A stretch of DNA of 64,000 bases. Source: an uncultured Alphaproteobacteria bacterium (GTDB taxonomy: Bacteria; Pseudomonadota; Alphaproteobacteria; Rhodobacterales; Rhodobacteraceae). Every line of letters begins with the position of its first letter. Position 1 is the first letter of the stretch. The DNA is taken from contig CACAMI010000006.1 in NCBI GenBank assembly GCA_902533625.1, forward strand, positions 1 to 64,000. The letters are read 5' to 3'. The notes under the pieces were generated by a model. It ran no database searches and was not told the origin of the DNA. It saw only the letters and a list, made by a program, of their open reading frames with translations. Of the stretch, positions 38,286 to 47,970 are shown piece after piece. The translations under genes were made by a program, and so were the position numbers.

Positions 38286-39176
38286 TTATATAGGGTTACA
38301 CATGTTTTGCACCATGACCCACTCAAGCCCAGAAATTTGTGTTGGTATTTTAAAAGATTTTATTTCCTTAAGGGTATCAATCTTTTGTATAGTGAGTTCG
38401 TTTAAGATTTTTGGATCCCAATCTATGGATGTTCCAGAAATATATTTTAATAGAGATAAAATAGATTGACTAGAAAAAAAAGTTTTTAGAGGAATGTTGA
38501 TTTGATTGGCTTTATCAGCAAGAAAAAGGAATTCTGAAATTTCAAGAGGATCCTTAATATCTGAGATGAATTTTTTTGTTAAGATGATTTGCCCGTCCGG
38601 TAGGACAAAAAACTTGTTTTCTGTTGAACTTAAAATAATAATGTCATTTATATTGTTATACTTTTCTACAAGTTGGTCTAAAATTTTCTGACCTTCAGGT
38701 ATAATACATTTCCGACCAAGTGGGTTATCTTTAGACTCAATTAATTTCTCAAAAATTATAGAAGTTTTGCCATTTGGGGTTATAGAAGTAGCAATTCCTA
38801 TTAAAATATTTTTTGAATTTAGTAACAAAAATAAGGTTACGAAAAGAGAAATTATAATAAAAAAAATAGTCCTAAAATTTTTGTGGTCATAGGTAGGAGC
38901 TTGGATAACTTTCTTCAATTGTTCAATCATCTCTTCATCAGAGATTGTAAGTTTTTCTATCCCGTCTTCGTCAGGAGAGAAGGTTACTTGACCATCAGGA
39001 AGTGTATTAACGGAAATGCTAGGGAAGGACCATTGTGCAACTATTGACTCGTTTATATCTCTTAAAAGCAAGGTTGACTTGCCGAAAGAGACGACAACTT
39101 GCTCCTCTGGTTTCTCACTGCTTTCCTGCCAAACACCAAAAGTTTCAAATTTGGTATATTCGATTTCTTGGCTCAT
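38286..39176 (-). CDS. Membrane protein with a degenerate M48-like peptidase domain
   Basis: A 296-residue protein. Residues 1-95 form a soluble region (TKFETFGVWQ...VSFGKSTLLLRD), 102-120 one membrane segment, and about 155-250 a region with the layout of Oma1/M48 metallopeptidases: FVLPDGQIILTKKFI (190-204) stands where M48 has its LPGGxxxxxxGL segment. The following helix, which in M48 carries HExxH, reads L219 A D K A223 instead, so the zinc ligands and catalytic glutamate are absent. SSQSILSLLKYISG and the ending LEWVMVQNMCN match my memory of Rhodobacterales relatives beside lolD. It is convergent with lolD. Confidence 0.6.
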   Translation of the reverse strand: MSQEIEYTKFETFGVWQESSEKPEEQVVVSFGKSTLLLRDINESIVAQWSFPSISVNTLPDGQVTFSPDEDGIEKLTISDEEMIEQLKKVIQAPTYDHKNFRTIFFIIISLFVTLFLLLNSKNILIGIATSITPNGKTSIIFEKLIESKDNPLGRKCIIPEGQKILDQLVEKYNNINDIIILSSTENKFFVLPDGQIILTKKFISDIKDPLEISEFLFLADKANQINIPLKTFFSSQSILSLLKYISGTSIDWDPKILNELTIQKIDTLKEIKSFKIPTQISGLEWVMVQNMCNPI

Positions 39177-39182
39177 AAATCT

Positions 39183-40814
39183 TTATTTTTTTATATCAGG
39201 ATGATGGTAACCAAGATCTTTAAGAATATTCCGCAACTCCATTTTAGATATTTTTCCGGTGGCAGTATGAGGTATATTATCCATGAAAATTACATCATCT
39301 GGAACCTGCCATTTGGCTACACGTTCAGAAATTTTTTTGATTATGTCTTTTGGATCTGGTTTGCTGCCTTCTTTTGAGACGACTACTATTACTGGACGCT
39401 CGTCCCATTTTGGATGAGCAACACCTAGTGCTGCAGCTTCTGCAACTTTATCATGAGCAATAGCAGCATTTTCAAGTTCAATTGAAGATATCCATTCTCC
39501 GCCAGATTTTATGACGTCCTTTGATCTATCCGTTATTCTCATGTATCCGTTTTTATCAATGGTTGCTACATCTCCAGTATCAAACCATCCATCCTTATCG
39601 ACAGCCAATTTATCTTCTTTATGATAATTATTTACCACTGCGGCTCCTCTGGCCCAAAGTTTTCCGGATGCTTTGCCGTCCCAGGCCAATACTTTCCCAT
39701 CGTCGTCAGTTATTTGTAGCTGTACAGAAAAAGGTGAATGGCCAGTGGTTTCCTGAATGTCAACTCTTTCACTCGAGGGTAAAGACATAACTTCAGGTTT
39801 AAATGAGCATATGGTTCCGAGAGGAGACATCTCTGTCATTCCCCACGCATGTAGAACTTGGACCCCATATTTGTTTTGAAATTTTTCTATTACAGCTCTA
39901 GGACAAGCCGAACCTCCTATCACTACTCGTTTAAGAGTACTTAATTCCAAGTTATTTGAATCCAAATAATTAAGCAATAAGAGCCAAACTGTAGGAACAG
40001 CCAAAGTAATGGTTACTCCTTTCTCTAACATTTCATATAACGCTTCTGGTGTCATTTCACGACCCGGTAGAACCAGAGAACTACCAGAAAGTGGTGCCGA
40101 ATATCCAACAGACCACCCGTTAGCATGAAAAAGGGGCACAACAGGCATTACCCTATCATTGCTTGAAAGATTAAGCATATCTGGATTTGTTACTGTTAGA
40201 GCATGCAACACATTTGACCTATGCGTGTATGTTACGCCCTTAGGATTCCCTGTTGTTCCAGATGTATAACAAATTCCACATGGTTCCCGCTCATCACCAG
40301 AAACCCATTCAAAATCACCAGATTGCTCCCTTAACAGGTCCTCATAACATAGAGTATTTTTCAGACTGGTTTCTGGAATATTTTTCCTATCGGTTAATAT
40401 GATGACCGTTTGAATTTTAGGACAGCTGTCTATTATCTTTTCAATTACTGGCACTAAATCTAAATCAACCATTAATATTTTGTCTTCCGCATGGTTGATT
40501 ATATAGATTAATTGTTCTGCAAAAAGTCTCGGGTTAAGGGTGTGATTTATCGCACCTGATCCTGGGATACCAAACCAAACCTCCATATGTCTGGCTGTAT
40601 TCCAAGCCATCACACCAATGGTATCACCTTTTTTTACGTCCAAAGATATTAAAGCCTGAGATAATTTTTTTGCTTGCTTATGTATGTGTTTCCAAGTTGT
40701 CTCAGTTATAGGACCTTCAACGGTTCTACTAATGATTTTCCTTTCAGGGTGGTATAGAGCAGCGTGATCGATTATTTGAGATACTCTTAAAGGGAAATCT
40801 TGCATCGTCTGCAT
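39183..40814 (-). CDS. AMP-forming long/medium-chain acyl-CoA synthetase
   Basis: Activates fatty or short acyl acids to CoA esters. Motifs are [19 protein letters not shown] for ATP binding, [44 protein letters not shown], and the catalytic lysine region [13 protein letters not shown]. It belongs to the branch that also holds methylmercaptopropionate-CoA ligase DmdB, so several substrates are possible. I chose ATG 40814 because GGAG lies seven bases ahead; a TTG at 40841 would add nine residues. Length is then 543. It is separate from the beta-oxidation operon by an oppositely read gene. Confidence 0.87.
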   Translation of the reverse strand: MQTMQDFPLRVSQIIDHAALYHPERKIISRTVEGPITETTWKHIHKQAKKLSQALISLDVKKGDTIGVMAWNTARHMEVWFGIPGSGAINHTLNPRLFAEQLIYIINHAEDKILMVDLDLVPVIEKIIDSCPKIQTVIILTDRKNIPETSLKNTLCYEDLLREQSGDFEWVSGDEREPCGICYTSGTTGNPKGVTYTHRSNVLHALTVTNPDMLNLSSNDRVMPVVPLFHANGWSVGYSAPLSGSSLVLPGREMTPEALYEMLEKGVTITLAVPTVWLLLLNYLDSNNLELSTLKRVVIGGSACPRAVIEKFQNKYGVQVLHAWGMTEMSPLGTICSFKPEVMSLPSSERVDIQETTGHSPFSVQLQITDDDGKVLAWDGKASGKLWARGAAVVNNYHKEDKLAVDKDGWFDTGDVATIDKNGYMRITDRSKDVIKSGGEWISSIELENAAIAHDKVAEAAALGVAHPKWDERPVIVVVSKEGSKPDPKDIIKKISERVAKWQVPDDVIFMDNIPHTATGKISKMELRNILKDLGYHHPDIKK

Positions 40815-40915
40815 TTTATTCTCCAGGCTATTTTCTGACAAAATGAAAATAGCACTCGAGATAGGAATTAAAAAGTATAAATTGATAAAAGAATAATAAA
40901 AAATTAACTTAAATC

Positions 40916-41845
40916 ATGATTTTAAATGAAAATTTTAAGGGTGGCTTATTAATTACTTCAGGAATGCTTATTTTAGCAATCACTGATAATTATGTACGAT
41001 TTATTTCTGAAGATATTGGACTTTGGCAGTTTCACTTAATTCGTAGCCTAATAGCAGTTCCAGCTATGATTTTATTTGCAAATTTAAGATCATATGATTT
41101 TTGGCCTAAAAATTTTAAATTAGTTGCTCTTCGTACTGCTATTCTAGTTTTGGCTATGTTTATATACTTTGGATCCCTTGCATTTTTCCCAATATCTCAG
41201 GTAGCAGCAGGTTTGTTTACATCACCAATCTTTGTAATTATTTTTTCGGTATTTTTCTTGGGGGAGCGCCTTTATTTTTCTAGAATAGTTGCAGTTTTTC
41301 TAGGTACAGTGGGTATATTTATAGTACTCGGTATAAACGTGCTCGATTTATCATTTCTGAGTATTATTCCAATAGCGTCGGGTGCATTTTATGCGTTAGC
41401 TTCACTGGCACTTAGGCGGTGGTGTTATAATGAAACGGCAACTTCTATTATGTTAATTTTTTTCTTGGGAATGGGAATTGTTGCTGCAATAATCACTTTT
41501 CTTATTGAAATTAACCAATTTTTTGAAATTTTTATGATTTCCAAAACTTTTCTAACTTTTCCTTTAAAAATACCTTCAGAAGAGACCGTTTATATTATCA
41601 TTGGTCATGCAATAGGCTCAATTTTAGGGGGTATTTTAATTACAGCAGGATACCAAAAAGGCGAGACCAGCTTTGTTTCAGTATTTGAGTACTCGTTCTT
41701 ATTGTTTGTTACTTTATGGGCCTATATGTTTTTTGCAGAATTTATTTCTAGTATTGTATTATTTGGAATGACTTTAATCGTGATTTCTGGCTTTTTAATT
41801 TCTTTATCTGAGAGGAAAAATAATTTCTCTCAATTTGAGACCTGA
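40916..41845 (+). CDS. DMT superfamily (EamA) transporter
   Basis: An inner-membrane protein of 309 residues with about ten hydrophobic segments in two EamA repeats. The first repeat ends FFLGERLYFSRIVAVFLGTVG, the second LWAYMFFAEFISSIVLFG, both typical. It is unrelated in sequence detail to the transporter at 12344-13222. It lies alone on the forward strand, divergent from the acyl-CoA synthetase and convergent with the beta-oxidation operon. Substrate unknown. Confidence 0.85.
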   Translation: MILNENFKGGLLITSGMLILAITDNYVRFISEDIGLWQFHLIRSLIAVPAMILFANLRSYDFWPKNFKLVALRTAILVLAMFIYFGSLAFFPISQVAAGLFTSPIFVIIFSVFFLGERLYFSRIVAVFLGTVGIFIVLGINVLDLSFLSIIPIASGAFYALASLALRRWCYNETATSIMLIFFLGMGIVAAIITFLIEINQFFEIFMISKTFLTFPLKIPSEETVYIIIGHAIGSILGGILITAGYQKGETSFVSVFEYSFLLFVTLWAYMFFAEFISSIVLFGMTLIVISGFLISLSERKNNFSQFET

Positions 41846-41855
41846 GCTTTCTATT

Positions 41856-44057
41856 TTAGGTGGTTTTTCCGTCAGGGAACCTGGTATAAAAAGTTTGATT
41901 TTTATTTATTAAATCAGTAAGTAAATAGGGAGGAGAAAATCTACTGCCATGGTTTGACTCAAGAGACTTACATATCTTGACTGCTTCTTTTGCTCCTATT
42001 AAATCGAGCCAACTTAATGGTCCACCTGCCCACGGTATGCAACCCCAACCTAATATTGCCCCTACGTCACCTTCTCTAATATCAGTTAGCACCCCATCCT
42101 CTATGGCTCTCACTGCTTCCAAAGCTTGAATCATTGCCAGTCTATTCTTAACCTCTGAAACATCTGATTGTACTTTACTTGGTTCCCAATGATCCCGAAG
42201 ACCTTCCCATATACCTAAGCGCTTTCCTTTTTCATTATAAGAATAAAATCCGGCATTTGATTTTTTACCAAGCCTGCCTGTATCGTACAATATTTTTAAG
42301 ACTTCATCAGTTGCTCCCCCTTCATACATATTTCCAAGAGCTTCTTTTGTTTCTTTCGCAATTCTTACACCTAAGTCAATTGACGTCTCATCAATAAGTT
42401 GGAGCGGACCCACTGGCATTCCTAATTGTCTGGCAGCATTTTCGATTAAGGCAGGCTCAATCCCTTCACCTATCATTCTAACGCCTTCGTTTATATAAGG
42501 AATGATGCATCTATTCGCATAAAAGAATCTTGCATCATTGACTACTATTGGGGTCTTACGTATTTGTTTTACAAAATCCAAAGCTGTTGCAACGGCTTTT
42601 TCTCCTGTTTCTTTGCCTTTAATAATTTCCACCAGTGCCATTTTATGAACAGGACTAAAAAAATGGATCCCTATAAACTCAGCCTTTGAAATGCTGGCTT
42701 CCGCTAATTTCCCTATTGGAAGTGTAGAAGTGTTTGTTGCAAAAACAGTACCTTCGTCAAGGTATTCTTGAGCTTTTTTTGTGGCCAGTTCTTTTACTTG
42801 TGTATCTTCAAAAACAGCTTCTACAACAAGATTGGAGCCTCTTAAAAGGCTGTAATCTTCTGTTGCGGTAATTCTTCCAAGAATACTTTCCTTCTTTTCA
42901 TTAGATATTTTTCCTCGCTTTATACCTTGGTCTAGAATATTTGTAATACTCTCCATTCCCTTGCTCACACTTTCTTGGTTTTGGTCAATCAAAACCACGT
43001 CCATGCCACTGCTCGCGGAAACGTATGCAATGCCAGCACCCATCATACCGGCGCCCAAAACTCCCAATTTTTTGACATTTTGATTTGGAACCTGTGATGG
43101 CCTAGTGGCCCCTTTATCTAGGGCGGTTTTATTTAAAAACAGGGACCTAATCATATTTGAAGTATTTTCCTGTCCGAGAATATGAGTAAACCATCTCGCT
43201 TCAATTTTAAGAGCTGTATCAAATGGTACTAGGCTTCCTTCGTAGGCAACTGATAAAAGGGCTTTGGCTGCTGGATAGACACCTTGTGTTCTACTGTTTA
43301 CCATTGCTGAGGCACCAACAAAGGTCATAAAACCAGAGGGATGATAGGGATTTCCTCCAGGCATTTTGTAACCTTTTTTATCCCAAGCCTTAACTAGTTC
43401 ATCCTCATCAGCTTCCAAGATCCACTTTTTCGCTGATTCTAATAACTTTTCCGGCTCCACGATTTCATCCACCAGCCCTGCCGCTCGTGCCGCTTTTGGA
43501 TTAAGCATCTTTCCTTCCAATAATAACGGAGAAGCAGCCATTGCTCCAAGCATTCTTACTAGTCTGGTAGTTCCACCAGCTCCAGGGAATAAGCCAACTA
43601 ATATTTCAGGTAGCCCTACTTTTGCTCTTGGACTATTTGCAAGAAAACGTTTGTGGCATGCTAGGCCTATTTCTGTTCCTATCCCTGCAGAGAGGCCAGG
43701 GCAAGCCCAAGCGACTGGCTTGCCACCTTTATTTGTTTTGGGATCCATGCCAGCTTGCTCTAGTTTACGTAATTTATTATGCATGGTCATGATGAATTTA
43801 AAGACTTCCTGAGAAGGGTTATCCACCTTTGTGTTTCTTAGATTTGAAAGAGTGGACAAATCCATTCCTCCAGCAAAATCCTTTTTTCCAGATGTTACTA
43901 TAATTCCCTTAATCTCTTTATCATCTACAGCTTTATCAATTAGATCATAAAATTCTTGTGAGCCTTTCTGAGTTAAAACGTTCATAGATTTGGATTTAAT
44001 ATCCCAAAGTATTGTAGCAATCTTGTCTGAATCTACTGATAATGAAAATTCTTCCAT
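41856..44057 (-). CDS. fadJ: Bifunctional enoyl-CoA hydratase / 3-hydroxyacyl-CoA dehydrogenase
   Basis: Performs two steps of fatty-acid beta-oxidation. The crotonase half (1-about 300) has the oxyanion segment GKKDFAGGMDLS and the AKVGLPEILVGLFPGAGGTTRL region with its catalytic glutamate. The dehydrogenase half begins KLGVLGAGMMGAGIAYVSA (NAD site) and has the GIHFFSPVHKMALVEII segment with the catalytic histidine. Length 733 matches FadB/FadJ. It is the last gene of an operon with thiolase, GST and acyl-CoA dehydrogenase. Confidence 0.93.
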   Translation of the reverse strand: MEEFSLSVDSDKIATILWDIKSKSMNVLTQKGSQEFYDLIDKAVDDKEIKGIIVTSGKKDFAGGMDLSTLSNLRNTKVDNPSQEVFKFIMTMHNKLRKLEQAGMDPKTNKGGKPVAWACPGLSAGIGTEIGLACHKRFLANSPRAKVGLPEILVGLFPGAGGTTRLVRMLGAMAASPLLLEGKMLNPKAARAAGLVDEIVEPEKLLESAKKWILEADEDELVKAWDKKGYKMPGGNPYHPSGFMTFVGASAMVNSRTQGVYPAAKALLSVAYEGSLVPFDTALKIEARWFTHILGQENTSNMIRSLFLNKTALDKGATRPSQVPNQNVKKLGVLGAGMMGAGIAYVSASSGMDVVLIDQNQESVSKGMESITNILDQGIKRGKISNEKKESILGRITATEDYSLLRGSNLVVEAVFEDTQVKELATKKAQEYLDEGTVFATNTSTLPIGKLAEASISKAEFIGIHFFSPVHKMALVEIIKGKETGEKAVATALDFVKQIRKTPIVVNDARFFYANRCIIPYINEGVRMIGEGIEPALIENAARQLGMPVGPLQLIDETSIDLGVRIAKETKEALGNMYEGGATDEVLKILYDTGRLGKKSNAGFYSYNEKGKRLGIWEGLRDHWEPSKVQSDVSEVKNRLAMIQALEAVRAIEDGVLTDIREGDVGAILGWGCIPWAGGPLSWLDLIGAKEAVKICKSLESNHGSRFSPPYLLTDLINKNQTFYTRFPDGKTT

Positions 44058-44083
44058 TTAATTATCCTTTTAAGATGTTAAAC

Positions 44084-45292
44084 TTATACCAGTTCAATTA
44101 TTGTTGATGCCCCCATACCAGAAGCTACGCAGAGAGTGGCTAAGGCAGTGCTTTTGCCTGTGCGCTCTAGCTCTTCCAAAGCTGTGCCTAAAATCATTGT
44201 ACCGGTGGCTCCCAGTGGGTGGCCCATTGCGATAGCTCCCCCATTAACATTGACTTTGCTATGGGAAACATTGAATTCTTCGAGAAACATAAGTACTACT
44301 GAAGCAAAAGCCTCATTCACTTCAAAAAGATCTATGTCTCCGATACTCATTCCGGCTGATGCCAAGACCTTTTTTGTAGCTGGAACTGGTCCTGTAAGCA
44401 TAATGGTTGGATCTGTACCCACCTTTTCAGAAGCTAAAATTCTAGCTCTTGGTTTTAGGGAATTTTTTTCCCCAAATTCCTTTGTCCCTACTAGTATGCC
44501 TGCCGCACCATCCACTATTCCACTAGAATTGCCTGCGTGATGTACATGGCTTATTTTTTCCAATTCAGGATATTTTAGTTTTGCAACATTATCGAATCCA
44601 GGCATAACTTCCCCCATTTCTGCAAAGCTTGCCTTGAGAGATCCAAGAGACTGCATATCTGTGTTTGGCCGCATAAATTCATCATGGCTTAAAATTTCAA
44701 GGCCATTTACATCTGTCACTGGCACCACTGATTTAGAGAAGTACCCATTTTCCCAGGCATTTTTCGCCCGTTTCTGGCTTTCTACGGCGTATAAGTCAAC
44801 ATCATTTCGAGAAAAATTATACTTTGTAGCTATTATATCTGCTGAAATGCCTTGAGGAACAAAATAGCTTTCAAAAGTTAATGTTGGATCTACGGCAATA
44901 GCTGCCCCATCAGATCCCATAGGTATTCGGCTCATCATCTCAACTCCACCTGCTACATATGCACCTCCAGTTCCTTTGGTTTGATTAGCAGCTAAATTGA
45001 CTGCCTCCAACCCGCTTGCACAAAAGCGATTAACTGATAGGCCGGGAGTGCTCTCATCCCATTTTGCGTGAAGTACGGCTGATCTAGCTAGGCAACCACC
45101 TTGTTCTCCTACTTGAGTGACGTTACCCCATATAACGTCACAAACTTCCTTGGTATCTAGCTCATTTCTCTTTTCTATTTCCTTCAACACACAGCTTGAA
45201 AGTGCAACGGATGTGACTTCATGTAAACTTCCGTCCTTCCGACCCTTGCCTCTTGGAGTTCTAATAGAGTCGTAAATAAAAGCTTCTGCCAT
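44084..45292 (-). CDS. fadA: Acetyl-CoA C-acyltransferase (thiolase)
   Basis: Cleaves 3-ketoacyl-CoA in the last step of beta-oxidation. The nucleophile is C91 in SVNRFCASGLEAVN, and the other active-site residues are H358 in GHPLGATG and C388 in CVASGMGAS. The length of 402 residues is normal. It is 26 bases upstream of the FadJ-type gene in transcription order. Confidence 0.94.
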   Translation of the reverse strand: MAEAFIYDSIRTPRGKGRKDGSLHEVTSVALSSCVLKEIEKRNELDTKEVCDVIWGNVTQVGEQGGCLARSAVLHAKWDESTPGLSVNRFCASGLEAVNLAANQTKGTGGAYVAGGVEMMSRIPMGSDGAAIAVDPTLTFESYFVPQGISADIIATKYNFSRNDVDLYAVESQKRAKNAWENGYFSKSVVPVTDVNGLEILSHDEFMRPNTDMQSLGSLKASFAEMGEVMPGFDNVAKLKYPELEKISHVHHAGNSSGIVDGAAGILVGTKEFGEKNSLKPRARILASEKVGTDPTIMLTGPVPATKKVLASAGMSIGDIDLFEVNEAFASVVLMFLEEFNVSHSKVNVNGGAIAMGHPLGATGTMILGTALEELERTGKSTALATLCVASGMGASTIIELV

Positions 45293-45302
45293 ATTTCTCT
45301 CC

Positions 45303-45941
45303 TTATCTTTTTATTGGATGGCCTGGCATAAGATCATAGGGATGTTGCCAGTTTCTAAGTTTACTTATTCGGTTTCTCCAGCTAATTACATTTGGAAAAG
45401 GACTCATGTCAAAATCAAATTCCTCTGTGAAAAATATGTAGCCTGCAATTGAAAGATCAGCTATCGAGACGTTATCGCCTACAACAAACTCTCGATCTAC
45501 AAGATGGTTATTTAAAATTTTCAAGGATGCACTTGCTCGGCCTAGTAGGAAATCTATTACTGATTGATTTCTTTTTGCCTCAGGTAGGAATAGTGACATA
45601 AATCTGCCAGTTGCCAAATTAGGTGTCAATTTATAATTATCCCAAAGGAGCCACCTGCTTATCTCCAGTTTTAAATCGCTGTTATTTGTGGTGAATAGTT
45701 CAGTCTTTAATGAAAGGTAATGCAAAATAGCTCCCGATTGAGAAATATTTTTATCTTGATCAACTAATACTGGCACCTCACCCATTACGTTTATTTTTTT
45801 GAATTCCTCTGATCGAGTTTCGCCATTGAAAAAATCTACAAAAACTGGATCCCAATCTAACTCTGCTAATGATAAAAACAGTGCCGCCTTATATGCATTG
45901 CCGGATTGAGCAAAGCAATAAAGTTTAAATTGTTCAGTCAT
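45303..45941 (-). CDS. Glutathione S-transferase family protein
   Basis: A cytosolic GST-fold protein, 212 residues. An N-terminal thioredoxin-like domain starts FKLYCFAQSGNAYKAALFLSL and contains the cis-proline region GEVPVLVDQDKNISQSGAIL, where glutathione binds. The helical C-terminal domain has the conserved SIADLSIAGYI segment. It sits inside a beta-oxidation operon, between the dehydrogenase and thiolase genes, 11 bases from the thiolase start. It may protect against reactive acyl intermediates, but this is a guess. Confidence 0.88.
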   Translation of the reverse strand: MTEQFKLYCFAQSGNAYKAALFLSLAELDWDPVFVDFFNGETRSEEFKKINVMGEVPVLVDQDKNISQSGAILHYLSLKTELFTTNNSDLKLEISRWLLWDNYKLTPNLATGRFMSLFLPEAKRNQSVIDFLLGRASASLKILNNHLVDREFVVGDNVSIADLSIAGYIFFTEEFDFDMSPFPNVISWRNRISKLRNWQHPYDLMPGHPIKR

Positions 45942-45998
45942 AATTAGTTCCCTTTTTTCTATAATATTAAATTTTCTTAACTGAGAAATGGAGAATAA

Positions 45999-47774
45999 TT
46001 AAAAATCTTCAACTCTAAGTTCCATCATGTCTTTGGATCCATTCAAAACACGCTCTTTTCGTAAACTAGTCTCGGGAAGGTGCCTCCTAAAAAAGTATCT
46101 TCCAGAAGAAACTTTTGCATTTAATAACGGGTCTTCTTTCTTGGATTGAGCAAGTTCATCCAGGGCTACTTTAACCATTTGAGCCCACATAAATCCGAGA
46201 GCGAGATATCCCATCAGGTGCATAAAATCAGTTGCTCCAGCCAATGCCTGATTTGGGTTATTTAATCCTTCTTTCATAAAAAATTCTAAACATTTTTCTG
46301 CATCCTTAAGTGCATTATTTAATGGAGTTATAAAATTTTCTGCAATTCTATCATCTTCTTTATTTTCGCTAATAAAATCCTTTATTTCTTTTAAAAATCT
46401 GACTGTATGCTTCCCTCCATCAGATGATAATTTTCTACCAACAAGATCTAAGGCCTGAATGCCATTGGTTCCTTCGTAAATCATGGCTATTCTAGCATCT
46501 CTTGCAAATTGACTCATGCCCCATTCTTCAATATAGCCGTGACCACCAAAAACTTGCTGAGAATTAATAGTGCTTTCAAATCCCTTGTCTGTAATAAATC
46601 CTTTTACAACTGGGATTAGTAAACTTGCCAAACCTTCACTTTCTTTGTCACCCTCACGTTCTGCAAAATCCAGCATTGTTGCACACCACAGAGCCAGAGC
46701 TCTAGCTGCTTCAATAAACACTTTTTGGTCCATTAATGTTCGTCTAATGTCTGGGTGTTGGATTATAGGGTCAGCATTTTTTGATCCATCCCTTTTTGAA
46801 ATATCTTTCCCTTGAAGTCTTTCTTTAGCATAGGCTGCAGCTCTTTGATATGCTGCCTCAGCCTGACCTATCCCCTGAAGCCCAACTCCCAATCTAGCCT
46901 CGTTCATCATAGTGAACATTGCTCTTAACCCTTTATTCTCTTCAGAGATCAAAAATCCCTTTGCTCCGTCATAATTCATTACGCAAGTAGAGTTTCCATG
47001 GATGCCCATTTTTTCCTCAATTTTACTCACTGATAATGTATTTCGTTCTCCTAAAGATCCATCTTTTTTTATAAGGAACTTCGGCACAATAAACATAGAA
47101 ATTCCTTTTACTCCTTCAGGGGATCCGGGAATTTTAGCTAAAACAAGGTGAATTATGTTTTCTGATAAATCATGATCTCCCGCTGATATAAAAATTTTTT
47201 GCCCTGTGATTTGGTAGGATCCATCGTGGCTTTTTTGAGCCTTTGTTTTTATCAATCCTAAATCTGTGCCACAATGGGGCTCAGTCAAATTCATAGTTCC
47301 TGTCCATTTACAATTCACCAGATTCGGCAGATAAGTACTTTTTTGTTCCTTATTACCGTGTTGATAAATTGCTGAATAAGCTCCATGGGTCAGCCCATGG
47401 TACATATTTAAGGCCATATTCGCTGAACAAAACATTTCACCTATAACTAGGCTAATAACGTGAGGCATCCCTTGACCTCCAAATTCTGGATCGCAATCAA
47501 TTCCTGTCCAGCCTCCAGAATTGACCTTTAAGAAAGCTTCTTTAAAGCCCTTAGGTGTCCTCACAACCCCATTATCAAGTGTGCAACCTTCTCTATCTCC
47601 TGAAATATTTATAGGAGCAAGTTCTTCCCTTGCTAGTTTTCCAGCTTCTTCAAAGATAGGTTTAGTGAAGTCTGGAGAGAGTTCAGAGTAGCCTTTTAGC
47701 TTCAAATTTTGAACTTTTAATAATTTATGAATAATAAATTGAAAATCATTTACTGGGGGTTCGTATAGGTGCAC
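45999..47774 (-). CDS. Acyl-CoA dehydrogenase with extended C-terminal domain
   Basis: A flavoprotein for the first step of beta-oxidation. The N-terminal arm, MNLTEPHCGTDLG substrate/FAD segment, QVFGGHGYIEEWGMSQFARD and catalytic glutamate in MIYEGTNGIQALDLVGRK are visible, followed by an extra helical C-terminal domain of about 120 residues. This 590-residue class includes DmdC and long-chain dehydrogenases. Start GTG 47774 has GGAG five bases ahead; the overlapping ATG at 47776 is out of frame. It opens the operon running to the FadJ-type gene. Confidence 0.92.
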   Translation of the reverse strand: MHLYEPPVNDFQFIIHKLLKVQNLKLKGYSELSPDFTKPIFEEAGKLAREELAPINISGDREGCTLDNGVVRTPKGFKEAFLKVNSGGWTGIDCDPEFGGQGMPHVISLVIGEMFCSANMALNMYHGLTHGAYSAIYQHGNKEQKSTYLPNLVNCKWTGTMNLTEPHCGTDLGLIKTKAQKSHDGSYQITGQKIFISAGDHDLSENIIHLVLAKIPGSPEGVKGISMFIVPKFLIKKDGSLGERNTLSVSKIEEKMGIHGNSTCVMNYDGAKGFLISEENKGLRAMFTMMNEARLGVGLQGIGQAEAAYQRAAAYAKERLQGKDISKRDGSKNADPIIQHPDIRRTLMDQKVFIEAARALALWCATMLDFAEREGDKESEGLASLLIPVVKGFITDKGFESTINSQQVFGGHGYIEEWGMSQFARDARIAMIYEGTNGIQALDLVGRKLSSDGGKHTVRFLKEIKDFISENKEDDRIAENFITPLNNALKDAEKCLEFFMKEGLNNPNQALAGATDFMHLMGYLALGFMWAQMVKVALDELAQSKKEDPLLNAKVSSGRYFFRRHLPETSLRKERVLNGSKDMMELRVEDF

Positions 47775-47970
47775 ATGTTCTCCGTTATTTTAAAATTATT
47801 TTTCTAGTAATAGACACTCTGTTTAGTATTCATGTAGGAAAAATTAGGTTTTCTTGTCCAATCTATATTTTACTATTATCTAATAGCTGTGGTGTTAAGG
47901 TCAATAGTTTCAGAAATTTTTTTGAGTGTAAAATTTTTCCTCACTTTGATTTCTTTTTATCGAAAAAATA

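Noticed and set aside
44136..44540. A 134-codon frame antisense to the thiolase gene
   Set aside because: Shadow of a strongly constrained coding sequence with intact catalytic residues on the other strand; no ribosome site or homology.
39183..47774. A dimethylsulfoniopropionate demethylation (Dmd) gene set
   Set aside because: The acyl-CoA synthetase and dehydrogenase are of DmdB/DmdC-like classes, but no DmdA or DmdD is present and the operon is a full fatty-acid beta-oxidation set.
47775..47970. Hidden gene or RNA between the acyl-CoA dehydrogenase and metal exporter genes
   Set aside because: The 196-base gap is AT-rich with stops in all frames and no clear hairpin; probably only the promoter of the beta-oxidation operon.
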